Below, one piece after another: positions 49,974 to 59,819 of a stretch of 64,000 nt of DNA. The notes beneath the pieces are model-generated. The model had not been told where the DNA came from, did no database searches, and saw only the letters and a list, made by a program, of their open reading frames with translations. The position numbers were made by a program, and so were the translations under genes. Every line of letters starts with the position of its first letter. Position 1 is the stretch's first letter. The stretch is taken from positions 1,119,501-1,183,500 of the forward strand of contig NZ_FJUR01000001.1 in assembly GCF_900067135.1 (NCBI RefSeq), written 5' to 3'. Source of the DNA: Rhizobium sp. 9140. Lineage in GTDB: Bacteria; Pseudomonadota; Alphaproteobacteria; Rhizobiales; Rhizobiaceae.

Positions 49974-50111
49974 TTAGGCCGAAAGACGCTTGCGGCCGCG
50001 GGCGCGACGGGCAACGATAACCTTGCGGCCGCCCTTGGTAGCAATACGTGCACGGAAACCGTGGCGACGCTTGCGAACAAGCTTGGAGGGTTGATAGGTA
50101 CGCTTTGGCAT
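49974..50111 (-). CDS. rpmH: 50S ribosomal protein L34
   Basis: 45 aa: begins [22 protein letters not shown] and ends [11 protein letters not shown], with Arg/Lys making up over a third of the residues. It is the canonical L34 with one extra Pro after the initiator Met. First gene of rpmH-rnpA-yidC; a good promoter lies 130 bases upstream. Confidence 0.96.
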   Translation of the reverse strand: MPKRTYQPSKLVRKRRHGFRARIATKGGRKVIVARRARGRKRLSA

Positions 50112-50480
50112 TTATTTTAATACCGCGGTGTGCGGCCCTTCTTGGTTTGCTTCCTTAAGCAAGCAGCGTTTCTGTCCGGGCACGGCAGAGCCGGCAAGCA
50201 CGGAGCTTGCCCGCCATTCAGTTCCCAGACGTGCGGCGGCTTATAAGAATAAAAGTGTCAAAGTCAATCGCCAGCCCGGTTTCAGGGCGCTTTTCATGCG
50301 AAAACGCGTCCTCGCCAATCCTCATCGCGCCCAGCGCCACCGTGAGCGAAACGACGGCTGTTCCGGGAATCGGCAGGTGTCCGCTACAATGTTATTAACC
50401 AGTTACCGATAATTTGCCCGGCAGAGCGCGGGAGGTGGGAACAATCTCCTGCCGGGAAGCCGTTGGAGGGAACGCGGGCC
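50112..50480. other. Intergenic region between rpmH and the chemoreceptor gene
   Basis: 369 bases without a gene. It carries the minus-strand rpmH promoter (50240-50267) and a leader of about 120 bases to rpmH. On the plus side there is a TTATTAACCAG run at 50393-50403 and GGAGGG before the chemoreceptor ATG. I see no RNA gene or strong terminator. Confidence 0.7.
50240..50267 (-). promoter_or_regulatory. rpmH: Sigma70-type promoter of rpmH-rnpA-yidC
   Basis: Minus strand -35 TTGACT (50267-50262), 16-base spacer, -10 TATAAG (50245-50240). Directly upstream of the rpmH leader. Confidence 0.7.
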
Positions 50481-52589
50481 ATGCGCATACGCGGTAAGAT
50501 TTCGTTGATCGTCATCGTCATGAGCGTGGTCACGCTCGTCGTGGCCGGGATGGCGTTGGCCGTCGTCGCCCGCTACGACAGCCAGCTCGCCGCATACAAG
50601 GGGGCTTCCGAGCGCGCCTATAATGGCGAGAAGCTCAACCGCCTCGTCACCGCCGTCGTCATGGACGCCCGCGGCATCTACGCCGCGCCTACCTTGGAAA
50701 AAGCCGAGCCCTTCGCCGAGGGTCTTTTGAAGACGCTTGACAAGATCGACGTCCTCACCGCCGAATGGCGCCCGCTGGTGCCGCAGGCGGATCTGCCGGC
50801 GTTCGATGCCGTCGTCGGCCGCGCCGCCGAATTCCGCACTTTCCGCACGGAAACCGCGCGCCTCGCCCGCTCCGTCTCCCTGAAAGCCGCCAACGAGCAG
50901 GGCAACACCGACCAGAACCGCGCCAATCGCAAGGCCTTCCAGGCCGAGATCGACGCCGTCGTGACCAAGGACAAGGCCGATCTCGCGGCGATCCAGACCG
51001 AAATCGACGGCATCGGATGGCAGATGACCATCATGATCGCGGCGACCGCTCTCATCGGTCTCTCCGCGGGCCTGCTGGTTGCCGTCTCCATCGCCCGCCG
51101 CGAACTCAGCCGGCCCATCTCCGACCTCACCCGGTCGATGACGGCACTGGCCGGGGGCGATCTCGACGTCGATCTTCCCGAGGCCAAGCGGTCCGACGAG
51201 ATCGGCGAGATGGCGCGTGCCGTAGAGGTCTTCAGAAGCAATGGTCTTGCCGCCCGCCGCACGAGCAGCGAAGACGGCGTTCTGCGCGAAAAGACCGCCG
51301 ATTTGCAGGTTAGCATGGCACATGTCGTGGAGGCCGCCGCCGCCGGCGACTTCTCCCGCCGCATCACGCGGACCTATGGCGAGCCGAGCCTCGATCGTTT
51401 TGCCGGAAATGTGAACGAACTGGTGGCCGGCGTCGATCGCGGCATCGGGGAGACCGGTCGCGTCATTGCAAGCCTCGCCCGGGGCGACCTGACGCAGCCC
51501 ATGACCGGCGATTTCCAAGGTGCCTTCGCCGAACTCCAGCGCAATGTGAACGAGACGCTTTCGGTCCTTCAGAAGACGCTCGGCGAAGTCCGCTCGACGA
51601 CGCTCGAGATCACCGGCGCTTCGGGCGAACTGCGCTCGGCCACGGATGACCTCGCCAAGCGCACCGAACAGCAGGCCGCATCTCTCGAGCAGACCTCGGC
51701 CTCGCTCGGCCAGATCACGGTTGCCGTGCAGACATCGACGGAGCGTGCCCAGGAAGCCACCGTCATTGTGACGCAGGCCAAGGAAGCGGCTGCCCAGTCC
51801 GGCACCGTCGTGCGCAGCGCGGTCGATGCCATGGGTCGCATCGAGCAGGCTTCGAGCGAAATCGGCAAGATCACCAACGTCATCGACGAAATCGCTTTCC
51901 AGACGAACCTGCTGGCCCTCAATGCCGGCGTCGAGGCTGCGCGTGCAGGCGAGGCGGGCAAGGGGTTTGCGGTCGTCGCCCAGGAAGTGCGCGAGCTGGC
52001 CCAGCGTGCGGCACGCGCCGCCAAGGACATCAAGGTGCTCATCGCCAAATCCGGTGCCGAAGTCTCCACCGGCGTGCAGCTGGTGCAGGAAACGGGGCAG
52101 GTTCTCGGCGAGATCGAAAGCCGGGTCCTCTCGATCACGGATCACATCCACTCGATCGCCACGGCTGCACGCGAGCAGGCCACGGGCCTCGGCGAGGTCT
52201 CCACGGCCGTCAACCAGATGGACAAGGTGACCCAGCAGAACGCCGCCATGGTGGAAGAGGCGAACGCCGCCACCCACAGGCTCTCGACGGAAGCGGAAAA
52301 CCTTGCGCAGATGATCGGCCATTTCCGGCTGGATCAGTCCAGGCCTGCCGCCGCCTATGCCACTTCGAACACGCGACCAGGCACCACGGCCCTGCCGGTC
52401 CGCCCGGCGCCCCTGAAAGCCGGCGCGCCACGTGCAGGCGCGCCCAGGCCCGTCTCCGCCACGGCCAGTCCCGTCGCATCGCCGGCCCGCAAGATGATGG
52501 GATCCGTCGCTCGCGCCTTTTCCGCCGGCCCGGCCACCCATGCCGCACCAGCCCCTGCCGCCTCGCAAGACAACTGGGAGGAGTTCTGA
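50481..52589 (+). CDS. Methyl-accepting chemotaxis protein (transmembrane, with CheR tether)
   Basis: 702 aa. TM1 (about residues 7-29), a periplasmic helical sensor of about 160 residues, TM2 (about 185-210), two HAMP-like regions, then the cytoplasmic signalling hairpin. The signalling tip is EIAFQTNLLALNAGVEAARAGE. The C-terminus ends NWEEF, a CheR/CheB docking pentapeptide like that of tethered rhizobial receptors, after a Pro/Ala-rich flexible linker. ATG at 50481 has GGAGGG upstream (spacing ten); a TTG at 50463 is possible. Ligand unknown. Confidence 0.93.
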   Translation: MRIRGKISLIVIVMSVVTLVVAGMALAVVARYDSQLAAYKGASERAYNGEKLNRLVTAVVMDARGIYAAPTLEKAEPFAEGLLKTLDKIDVLTAEWRPLVPQADLPAFDAVVGRAAEFRTFRTETARLARSVSLKAANEQGNTDQNRANRKAFQAEIDAVVTKDKADLAAIQTEIDGIGWQMTIMIAATALIGLSAGLLVAVSIARRELSRPISDLTRSMTALAGGDLDVDLPEAKRSDEIGEMARAVEVFRSNGLAARRTSSEDGVLREKTADLQVSMAHVVEAAAAGDFSRRITRTYGEPSLDRFAGNVNELVAGVDRGIGETGRVIASLARGDLTQPMTGDFQGAFAELQRNVNETLSVLQKTLGEVRSTTLEITGASGELRSATDDLAKRTEQQAASLEQTSASLGQITVAVQTSTERAQEATVIVTQAKEAAAQSGTVVRSAVDAMGRIEQASSEIGKITNVIDEIAFQTNLLALNAGVEAARAGEAGKGFAVVAQEVRELAQRAARAAKDIKVLIAKSGAEVSTGVQLVQETGQVLGEIESRVLSITDHIHSIATAAREQATGLGEVSTAVNQMDKVTQQNAAMVEEANAATHRLSTEAENLAQMIGHFRLDQSRPAAAYATSNTRPGTTALPVRPAPLKAGAPRAGAPRPVSATASPVASPARKMMGSVARAFSAGPATHAAPAPAASQDNWEEF

Positions 52590-52719
52590 GCCGCCCGGCC
52601 CTGCATCGGGAAGCCTCAGGGCCGCGGCTTGGACATTCGCAACGCGTGACCTATAATTGGCGTAATGCGCTGGTGAGCGGCCGGTTGTGTCCGGCAGGTC
52701 GGCGCCATGGGAACGCCGA

Positions 52720-54201
52720 ATGCCGATGGATGCCATGAACGAGACGGCTCCGGACGAGCCGCAGCTGCGCTCGGGGTTCCTGCGCGGCCTTTCCGGCAAG
52801 CTTCTGCTGCTGACGATCCTGTTCGTCATGATCGCCGAAATTCTGATCTTCGTGCCGTCCGTCGCCAATATGCGGCTGCGCTGGATGCAGGACAGGCTGA
52901 ACACGGCGGCGGCCGCCGCCGTCGTGGTGGATGGCCTTCAGAACATGCAGCTATCCGGCCCTGTGCGGGAGGATACGCTGATGGCGACGGGAACCAAGGC
53001 CATTGCCCTGCGCCGTGCCGAGGAATCTCGTCTGATCGCCGCAACCGAAATGCCGCCCGAAGTGGATGCGAAGTTCGACGTGGCCAATACCAGTGCCGTC
53101 GGTGCCATCCGCGATGCCTTCGACACCCTGCTCTTCGGCGGCGATCGCACCATCCGCTTCTACGGGCCTATCGGCGAAAGCGATACGCTGATCGAACTTG
53201 TCATGGACGAACGCAGCCTGCGCAAGGCCATGCTCGTCTATGCACGTTCCGTCTTCCTGGTCTCCATCGGCATCTCGCTGTTCACGGCAACCCTGATCTT
53301 CCTCGTCATCAACCGCGTGATGATCGCGCCCATCCGCCGCATGACCGCGAGCATGCGGGACTTTGCCGCCGACCCCGCCGATCCCCGTCGCGTGATGGAG
53401 CCCTTGCCGGGTTATGACGAGCTCGCCATGGCCGGCCGGCATCTCGCCGCCATGCAAACGCAGCTGCAAAAGACCTTGAAGCAGCAGAAGAACCTTGCCG
53501 ATCTCGGCCTCGCGGTTTCCAAGATCAACCACGACATGCGCAATATCCTGTCCTCCGCGCAGCTACTATCCGACCGGTTGGCCGATGTGGACGATCCCGT
53601 GGTCAAGCGGTTCGCCCCGACGCTGCTGCGCACCATCGACCGCGCGGTCGGGTACACCAGCGAAGTGCTGGAATACGGTCGCACGACCGAGCCGGAGCCG
53701 CGGCGCCGCTTTCTCTCTTTGCGTCCGCTGGTGGAGGACGTCGGTGAAGTCCTGGCCATCGATCCGAAGTCGGGCATCGGATTCGTCATTGCGGTTCCCG
53801 ACGAACTGGAGGTCGATGCGGATGGGGAACAACTCTTCCGTGTTGTGCACAACATCTGCCGCAATGCCGTTCAGGCGCTGGTCAACGAGAACGATCCCGG
53901 CAACACGGCGCGCAACGTCACGGTCTCCGCCATGCGCACCGGCAGCGTTGTCAGCATCACGGTGGATGATACCGGTCCCGGCATGCCGAGGAAGGCGCGG
54001 GAGAACCTGTTTGCGCCCTTCAGGGGCTCCGCGCGCTCGGGTGGCACCGGCCTCGGCCTCGCCATTGCCCGCGAACTGGTGCTTGCGCATGGCGGCACCA
54101 TCGCGCTGGTGGAAAAGGCGACGCCCGGCACCCTGTTCCGTATCGAGCTTCCCGACCGTCCGGTGCCTCTCGATGCGTTCCGTTCGCAGGGACGAACCTG
54201 A
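52720..54201 (+). CDS. Transmembrane sensor histidine kinase (orphan)
   Basis: 493 aa. Two transmembrane helices (about residues 22-46 and 184-206) flank a periplasmic sensor. HAMP follows at about 205-260, the HisKA H-box INHDMRNILSS at about 268-278, and HATPase_c with N-box NICRNAVQAL, G1 DDTGPGMP, G2 GGTGLGLAIA. All catalytic parts are intact. No response regulator adjoins; it starts 130 bases after the chemoreceptor. An earlier start at 52687 is readable but lacks a good ribosome site. Confidence 0.9.
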   Translation: MPMDAMNETAPDEPQLRSGFLRGLSGKLLLLTILFVMIAEILIFVPSVANMRLRWMQDRLNTAAAAAVVVDGLQNMQLSGPVREDTLMATGTKAIALRRAEESRLIAATEMPPEVDAKFDVANTSAVGAIRDAFDTLLFGGDRTIRFYGPIGESDTLIELVMDERSLRKAMLVYARSVFLVSIGISLFTATLIFLVINRVMIAPIRRMTASMRDFAADPADPRRVMEPLPGYDELAMAGRHLAAMQTQLQKTLKQQKNLADLGLAVSKINHDMRNILSSAQLLSDRLADVDDPVVKRFAPTLLRTIDRAVGYTSEVLEYGRTTEPEPRRRFLSLRPLVEDVGEVLAIDPKSGIGFVIAVPDELEVDADGEQLFRVVHNICRNAVQALVNENDPGNTARNVTVSAMRTGSVVSITVDDTGPGMPRKARENLFAPFRGSARSGGTGLGLAIARELVLAHGGTIALVEKATPGTLFRIELPDRPVPLDAFRSQGRT

Positions 54202-54362
54202 GGCCGCGATTCACCGTCATCTCTTCGTCATGGAAAAATATAAAAATTTCAATGAGATGGAGAATCGCCGACGCAAATTTCCAGAAATATTCCGAAATTG
54301 GCTTGCATTCGTTTCTCCCAGGCTTTAGAGGATCGCCACGCACACAGCAGACGCTGTTGCAC

Positions 54363-54439
54363 GCACCCGTAGCTCAGCTGGATAGAGCATCAGACTACGA
54401 ATCTGAGGGTCGGACGTTCGAATCGTTCCGGGTGCGCCA
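54363..54439 (+). tRNA. tRNA-Arg (anticodon ACG), CCA encoded
   Basis: 77 nt cloverleaf. Acceptor GCACCCG pairs with CGGGTGC, D-arm AGCTCAGCTGGATAGAGC, anticodon stem CAGAC/ATCTG with loop TACGA, variable region, T-arm GTTCGAATC, discriminator G and encoded CCA at 54437-54439. Anticodon ACG (A34 normally becomes inosine via TadA) reads CGU/CGC/CGA. Confidence 0.96.
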
Positions 54440-54486
54440 CTTCTTCTCCCAAAGCAAATCATGATGAAACGGCCACCGCAAAGGGT

Positions 54487-54639
54487 TTAGCGCTTGCCGT
54501 AAAGATCTTCGACCTTGTCGTCCTGTCGCTCTTTTTCGGCTCGCGACAGCTTGCGCTGGCTTGAGAGGCCGTAGGCGAGCGCAAGGCCGAGAATGGCCGC
54601 GCCGCCAGCGGTGGCGAAGAGCCAGATATAGTTTTCCAT
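54487..54639 (-). CDS. Small single-pass membrane protein, unknown function
   Basis: 50 aa: one helix (YIWLFATAGGAAILGLALAYGL, about residues 4-25) followed by a charged tail (SRAEKERQDDKVEDLYGKR). AAAGGAGAT precedes the ATG, an excellent ribosome site, so it is probably expressed. No recognised family. Confidence 0.75.
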   Translation of the reverse strand: MENYIWLFATAGGAAILGLALAYGLSSQRKLSRAEKERQDDKVEDLYGKR

Positions 54640-54673
54640 GCTTATCTCCTTTAATGTGGGGGCCAGAACAGTT

Positions 54674-55159
54674 TCATCGTTCGCCCGTCGAAGCATGCAG
54701 ACGGGCAGGACGGACAGTTACGGGCTTGAGCAGGTCCAGGGTGCGCTGATCCGGCTTGCCGCTGAAGTATCGCTTCAAGGCCGTCTCGAACGGCGCTGCA
54801 TCGCCACCTGCCTCGATTGTGGCGCGGGAGAACAGCGTCATGGACGAGCGGAATTTCAGGTCGTCCGGGCTGGAAAAGATGGCGCGTGCCGTCAGTGCAT
54901 CGTCGAGCCCGTTCACCGTCGTCATGCACTCCAGCAGTCGGCTGCCGAGCAGCGAATGCTCGAGATACGCCTGCGCTTCCGCCAGCCCGGAGATGGCGAA
55001 GTGCCGCGCCGTTGGCGAAGAGCCCAGGCCCTCGATCTGCGGAAAGACGAACCACATCCAGTGCGTCCGCTTCTCTCCAGCCGCCAGTTCGTTGAGCGCC
55101 TGACGATAGACGCGCGACTGTGCATCGATGAAGCGGGTCAGGTGGAAAGGATCTTTCAT
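54674..55159 (-). CDS. DUF1810 family protein
   Basis: 161 aa: FIDAQSRVYRQALNELAAGEKRTHWMWFVFPQIEGLG at the start is the family signature; the last third is FSSPDDLKFRSSMTLFSRA. Distantly reported as similar to macrodomain-linked or calpastatin-like proteins; function unknown. AGGAGG lies six bases before the ATG. The stop nearly meets the small membrane gene. Confidence 0.88.
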   Translation of the reverse strand: MKDPFHLTRFIDAQSRVYRQALNELAAGEKRTHWMWFVFPQIEGLGSSPTARHFAISGLAEAQAYLEHSLLGSRLLECMTTVNGLDDALTARAIFSSPDDLKFRSSMTLFSRATIEAGGDAAPFETALKRYFSGKPDQRTLDLLKPVTVRPARLHASTGER

Positions 55160-55242
55160 GGCGGCCTCCTGAATGTCAGTTTAGGCTAACCATCTTGCAG
55201 GCCGTTTGTTCGACACGTCGATAGGGTGCCGCCGCCGGGATT

Positions 55243-55839
55243 CTAAACTGGGAGATCGCCGTCGAAGCGCAGCATGGAGCGTCCGCTTGTTACGTCGCTC
55301 GCCAGCAGCCTTGCCTGATCGCGCACGCCCTCCGGCACATCGATGACCAGATCGGCACCCGTCGCGATGAAGGTCTCGTCGATGAAGACGGTCCCAAGAC
55401 TCGCCAGGCGGGCCTTGATCAGCGCGAGGTCGGCGAATGCGACGCGCACGGTGCCACGCGCCATCGCGATATGCTCGACGCGCTCCGCCGCGTGCAGCGC
55501 CATGGCCGCCGTGCCGCCATAGGCCCGCATCAGCCCGCCGCTGCCGAGCAGGATGCCGCCGAACCAGCGGACGACAAGGACGACGACATGATCGAGCCCT
55601 TGCCCGTCGATCGCCTGAAGGATGGGTTTGCCGGCCGTGCCGCCCGGTTCGCCATCGTCGCTGAAGCGATAGATCTGCCCGATCCGCCAGGCCCAGCAAT
55701 TGTGCGTGGCCGTCGGGTCCGACTGCGCGGCGAGAAATGCGCGCGCCTCCGCCTCGTCGGCCACCGGCGCGCAATGCGCCAGAAACCGGCTCTTCTTGAT
55801 CTCCTGAGGGAAGTTGTACGGTCGGGCAAGCGTGAGCAT
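55243..55839 (-). CDS. YigZ/IMPACT family protein
   Basis: 198 aa with the UPF0029/Impact domain: KKSRFLAHCAPVADEAEARAF, ATHNCWAWRIG (Asp/His/Asn region), FSDDGEPGGTAGKPIL, VVVLVVRWFGGILLGSGGL. Related proteins in eukaryotes inhibit GCN2; the bacterial role is unsettled. The C-terminal ferredoxin-like domain is present. Confidence 0.9.
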   Translation of the reverse strand: MLTLARPYNFPQEIKKSRFLAHCAPVADEAEARAFLAAQSDPTATHNCWAWRIGQIYRFSDDGEPGGTAGKPILQAIDGQGLDHVVVLVVRWFGGILLGSGGLMRAYGGTAAMALHAAERVEHIAMARGTVRVAFADLALIKARLASLGTVFIDETFIATGADLVIDVPEGVRDQARLLASDVTSGRSMLRFDGDLPV

Positions 55840-55942
55840 GCCGTCTCTTACGGCAAATTTCGCCGCGTTGAAATCCGTCCGAGGACAAGGATGAAGAGCC
55901 GGAACGACGCAGGATCGTCCCGGCTCGTGGATGGTCTCTTCG

Positions 55943-58900
55943 TCAGCCGATCGACATCAGGCTGGCATTGCCGCCGGCCGCAGCCGTGTTGACGCTGGTA
56001 GAGACCTCTTCCAGCAGCCAGTTGAGGCAGTAGGCATCCGGATTGGTTGCAAGGCTTGCGGTCGTCGCCGCCTGCACGAGAACGAGCGGACCCGGCAGGC
56101 CGGCGATGGCCCGGTTTGCCGCCTTTACCCGGTCCGCATCCCCTTCGACCAGCGCGCCCGAGAAAGGGCCTCTAAGAGCCCAGTCGCGGGCAAAGGACAG
56201 GCGCGCCGTAACGCTTGCCGGCAAGGCAGTGAGGTCGCCTTCGAGCTCGCAAGCGGCATCGATAATGCCCGTGTTGCCGGTTGCCAGCATGGCCGCGATC
56301 TGACGGATCAGGCCATCCAGCGTCTGCGGCACCAGAAGGATCTGCCCGCGCGGATGCAGCGCATAGAGGTTGCGCTCGCCGACCGGGCCTGGCATCTCGC
56401 TGACGAGGCCGAGAGGGGACAGGCTGCCGGTATCGCGGGCAGCGGACGCCTCAGCCTTCAGACCGCGTCCATCGAGCCATTTGGCGAAATCGTGCAGGGC
56501 CGGATCGGTGTGGACGGAGCTGACCTGCGGCGGAACCGGTGCCACGCGGACGAGGCGTCCGAGATAGAGCGGACCGCCGGCCTTCGGCCCTGTACCGGAA
56601 AGTCCGCGCCCGCCAAAGGGCTGCACGCCCACGACTGCGCCGATGATGTTGCGGTTGACGTAGAGATTGCCCGCCTTCACTCGGCTCGTCACATGCGCGA
56701 TGGTCTCGTCGAGGCGCGTGTGTAGGCCGAAGGTCAGGCCGTAGCCGGTGGCGTTGATATCGTCGATCAGCCGGTCGAGATCGTCCCGCTCGTAGCGCAG
56801 GACATGGAGCACCGGCCCGAACACCTCGCGGGAAAGGTCCGAGAGCTTCGCGATTTCGATGATCGTCGGCGCGACGAAGGTGCCGTTTGCGGTTGCCTCC
56901 GGCATGGCGATCTGCTCGACGCGCGCCCCGATGTTCCGCATCGCGGCGATATGCCTGTCGATCGTCTCCTTCGCGTCAGATGAAATCACCGGTCCGACAT
57001 CGACGGACAGTCGGTCGGTGCGGCCGATATCGAGCTCGTGCAGAGCGCCCTTCAGCATGGTTAGCACGCGGTCGGCCACATCCGTCTGGAGGCAGAGGAC
57101 GCGCAAAGCAGAGCAGCGCTGTCCGGCGCTGTCGAAGGCGGACGCAATGACGTCGGCCACCACCTGTTCGGCAAGCGCCGAGCTGTCGACGATCATGGCG
57201 TTCTGGCCGCCGGTCTCGGCGATCAGGGGGATCGGCTTGCCCTCCGGCGAGAGCCGACCTGCAAGCTGGGCTTGGATGAGCCGTGCGACCTCCGTCGATC
57301 CGGTGAACATCACCCCGGCAACGCCTTCCGCTCCGACGAGGGCTGCGCCCACGCGCCCGTCGCCGGGCAGGAACTGAAGGACATCTCTCGGGACGCCGGC
57401 TTCATGCAGCAGGCGCACGCCTTCGGCGGCGATCAGCGGCGTTTCCTCGGCGGGCTTGGCGAGCACCGGATTGCCGGCAACGAGTGCTGCGGCGATCTGC
57501 CCGGTGAAGATGGCCAGCGGAAAATTCCACGGGCTGATGCAGACGATCGGGCCAAGAGCCCCATGCGCCGGACCGAGCGTCCGGCCGGCCTGCTCGGCAT
57601 AATAGCGCAGGAAGTCGATCGCCTCGCGCACTTCGGCAATCGCGTTCGGCGCCGACTTGCCGGCTTCGCGGATGATGAGACCGAGGAGGTGGGGCATGCG
57701 CGCCTGCATCAGGTCCGCGGCACGCGACAGACAGGCGGCACGCTCGGCCGGAACCGTTGCGGCCCACCGGGCGCTGGCATCGGCGGCAAGCGCGACTGCC
57801 CGCACCGCGTCGGCGTCCGAAGCCTCGATAACGGTGCCGACACGGTCGCGCCGGTCGCCGGGGTTCTCGACGGGCCGTCCCTGACCGGCCGGCGCGTCGC
57901 CCGCGAGCATGGGTGCGGCGGTCCAGTCGGCGGTCGCGCCCTTCGCGAAGGTTTCCGACAGCATCGCAAGTGTCGTTTCCGAGGAGAGGTCGAGGCCTTC
58001 CGAATTGCTGCGGCCGGGATAGAGCGCTGCGGGCAGGCGGATCTTGTCGTGCGAGGCGCCGGGGGAGGGCATGCCGCGCACGATCTCCACCGGATCGGCG
58101 ATCAGTTCGTCCACGGAGACAGAGGGATCTGCGATACGGTTGACGAAGGACGAGTTGGCGCCATTCTCCAGCAGGCGGCGCACGAGATAGGCGAGCAGGG
58201 TTTCGTGCGTGCCCACGGGCGCATAGATGCGGCACGGCCGGTCGAGCTTGTCGGCACCGACGACCTCGTCATAGAGCGGCTCGCCCATGCCGTGCAGGCA
58301 CTGGAACTCATAGTCGCCGATGGCAAAATCCGGACCGGCCATGGCGTGGATGGTCGCAAGGCTCTGTGCGTTGTGCGTGGCGAACTGCGGAAAGATCAGG
58401 TCCTTTGCCGCCAGCAGCTTGCGCGCGCAGGCGATGTAGGAAACGTCGGTATGGATCTTGCGCGTGAAGACCGGGAAGTCCTCGAGCCCGTCCACCTGCG
58501 CCCGCTTGATTTCGGCATCCCAGTAGGCGCCCTTGACGAGGCGGACCATCATACGGTGGCCGGAGCGGCGGGCAAGGTCGATGACGACGTCGAGCACCAT
58601 CGGGCAGCGCTTGCCATAGGCCTGGACGACGAAGCCGACGCCATGCCAGCCGGAAAGCTCCGGGTCGAGCCGCAGGGCTTCGAGAAGGTCGAGCGACAAT
58701 TCCAGCCGGTCGGCTTCCTCGGCGTCGATGTTCAGTCCGATGTCATAGCGTTTCGCGATCAGCGCCAGCGCCTTCACGCGCGGCAGCAGTTCGTCCATCA
58801 CGCGCGCCGCCTGCGCCCTGACATAGCGGGGATGCAGCGCCGAGAGCTTGATCGAAATGCCGGGACCCTCATAGATCCCCCGGCCGGCGGCAGCCTTGCC

Positions 58901-59638
58901 GATGGCGTGGATCGCGTTCTCGTAGTCCACATAATAGCGCTTGGCGTCGGCCGCTGTCGTCGCGGCCTCGCCGAGCATGTCGTAGGAATAGCGAAAGCCG
59001 CGGGCTTCCAGCGGGCGGGCGCGCTTCAGCGCTTCCTCGATGGTTTCGCCGGTGACGAACTGCTCCCCCATCATCCGCATGGCCATATCGACGCCGCGGC
59101 GAATGACCGGCTCGCCGGCCCGCGCGATGAGGCGCGTGAGCGCTGCTGAAAGCCCGCGATCGTTGACGGTCGATGTCAGTTTGCCGGTGACCACGAGCCC
59201 CCAGGTGGCAGCATTGACGAAGAGCGAGCGCCCGCCGCCGACATGCGAGCGCCAGTCGCCTGTCGCAATCTTGTCGCGGATCAGCGCATCGCGCGTCGCC
59301 ATGTCGGGAATGCGCAGCAGGGCTTCGGCAAGGCACATCAGCGCCACGCCCTCCTGGCTCGACAGCGAGTATTCGTGCACCAGCCCCTCGACGCCGGAGC
59401 CCTTGTGCTTGGCACGCAGCGCGGTGATGAGCCCCCGCGCAGTCTTTGCAGCCCGCATGCGCAGGTCCTCGGGCAGCGTCGCCTGTTCCAGAAGGGCGGC
59501 GACGCACGTCGTCTCCGGCTGGCGATAGGCACGCGTGACGGCGGCCCGAAGCGGTGTCGGAGCGTTGAGCGGCGGTGCGAAGGCCTCGAAAGGACGCGGC
59601 ATGGTGTCGAGGGGGGATTTCTGCGACGTCTGGCTCAT
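55943..59638 (-). CDS. putA: Bifunctional proline dehydrogenase / P5C dehydrogenase PutA
   Basis: 1231 aa, the long alphaproteobacterial form. FAD-dependent proline dehydrogenase barrel at about residues 150-500: GARF-type block NIDAEEADRLELSLDLLEAL, VVIDLARRSGHRMMVRLVKGAYWD, and the conserved YAPVGTHETLLAYLVRRLLENGAN. Aldehyde dehydrogenase domain at about 560-1010: GAT- and NAD-region LAKPAEETPLIAAEG, VMFTGSTEVA, catalytic GQRCSALRVLCLQ with Cys, and QPFGGRGLSGTG. A C-terminal ~200-residue ALDH-like extension follows. The N-terminal ribbon-helix-helix repressor domain of enterobacterial PutA is absent, so regulation is by another factor (PutR-type in relatives). Confidence 0.96.
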   Translation of the reverse strand: MSQTSQKSPLDTMPRPFEAFAPPLNAPTPLRAAVTRAYRQPETTCVAALLEQATLPEDLRMRAAKTARGLITALRAKHKGSGVEGLVHEYSLSSQEGVALMCLAEALLRIPDMATRDALIRDKIATGDWRSHVGGGRSLFVNAATWGLVVTGKLTSTVNDRGLSAALTRLIARAGEPVIRRGVDMAMRMMGEQFVTGETIEEALKRARPLEARGFRYSYDMLGEAATTAADAKRYYVDYENAIHAIGKAAAGRGIYEGPGISIKLSALHPRYVRAQAARVMDELLPRVKALALIAKRYDIGLNIDAEEADRLELSLDLLEALRLDPELSGWHGVGFVVQAYGKRCPMVLDVVIDLARRSGHRMMVRLVKGAYWDAEIKRAQVDGLEDFPVFTRKIHTDVSYIACARKLLAAKDLIFPQFATHNAQSLATIHAMAGPDFAIGDYEFQCLHGMGEPLYDEVVGADKLDRPCRIYAPVGTHETLLAYLVRRLLENGANSSFVNRIADPSVSVDELIADPVEIVRGMPSPGASHDKIRLPAALYPGRSNSEGLDLSSETTLAMLSETFAKGATADWTAAPMLAGDAPAGQGRPVENPGDRRDRVGTVIEASDADAVRAVALAADASARWAATVPAERAACLSRAADLMQARMPHLLGLIIREAGKSAPNAIAEVREAIDFLRYYAEQAGRTLGPAHGALGPIVCISPWNFPLAIFTGQIAAALVAGNPVLAKPAEETPLIAAEGVRLLHEAGVPRDVLQFLPGDGRVGAALVGAEGVAGVMFTGSTEVARLIQAQLAGRLSPEGKPIPLIAETGGQNAMIVDSSALAEQVVADVIASAFDSAGQRCSALRVLCLQTDVADRVLTMLKGALHELDIGRTDRLSVDVGPVISSDAKETIDRHIAAMRNIGARVEQIAMPEATANGTFVAPTIIEIAKLSDLSREVFGPVLHVLRYERDDLDRLIDDINATGYGLTFGLHTRLDETIAHVTSRVKAGNLYVNRNIIGAVVGVQPFGGRGLSGTGPKAGGPLYLGRLVRVAPVPPQVSSVHTDPALHDFAKWLDGRGLKAEASAARDTGSLSPLGLVSEMPGPVGERNLYALHPRGQILLVPQTLDGLIRQIAAMLATGNTGIIDAACELEGDLTALPASVTARLSFARDWALRGPFSGALVEGDADRVKAANRAIAGLPGPLVLVQAATTASLATNPDAYCLNWLLEEVSTSVNTAAAGGNASLMSIG

Positions 59639-59819
59639 TGGGAGGCCTTTTCAGGTGTGGAAACAGGGAGATGCGTCTTGTTGAACACGAAGCGCAGACT
59701 ACGGCCGCTCGCGCCGCATCTCCATCCGGAAAAAACGGCATAAGGCCTCACGATCCACGCTTGGAACCCCTTTTGGGCGCGGTTCATGCGGCACTTAAGA
59801 AAATACGCCGTCGGATCGC

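Noticed and set aside
52720..54201. Chemoreceptor and histidine kinase as one signalling operon
   Set aside because: Only adjacency supports this; the kinase is a HAMP sensor with no CheA-type domains, and there is a 130-base gap.
54363..54439. tRNA-Arg as integration site of a genomic island
   Set aside because: No integrase or repeated tRNA 3' end was found in the surrounding genes.
57272..59149. 625-aa plus-strand frame within putA
   Set aside because: Antisense shadow of putA; low-complexity Arg/Ala and no domain.
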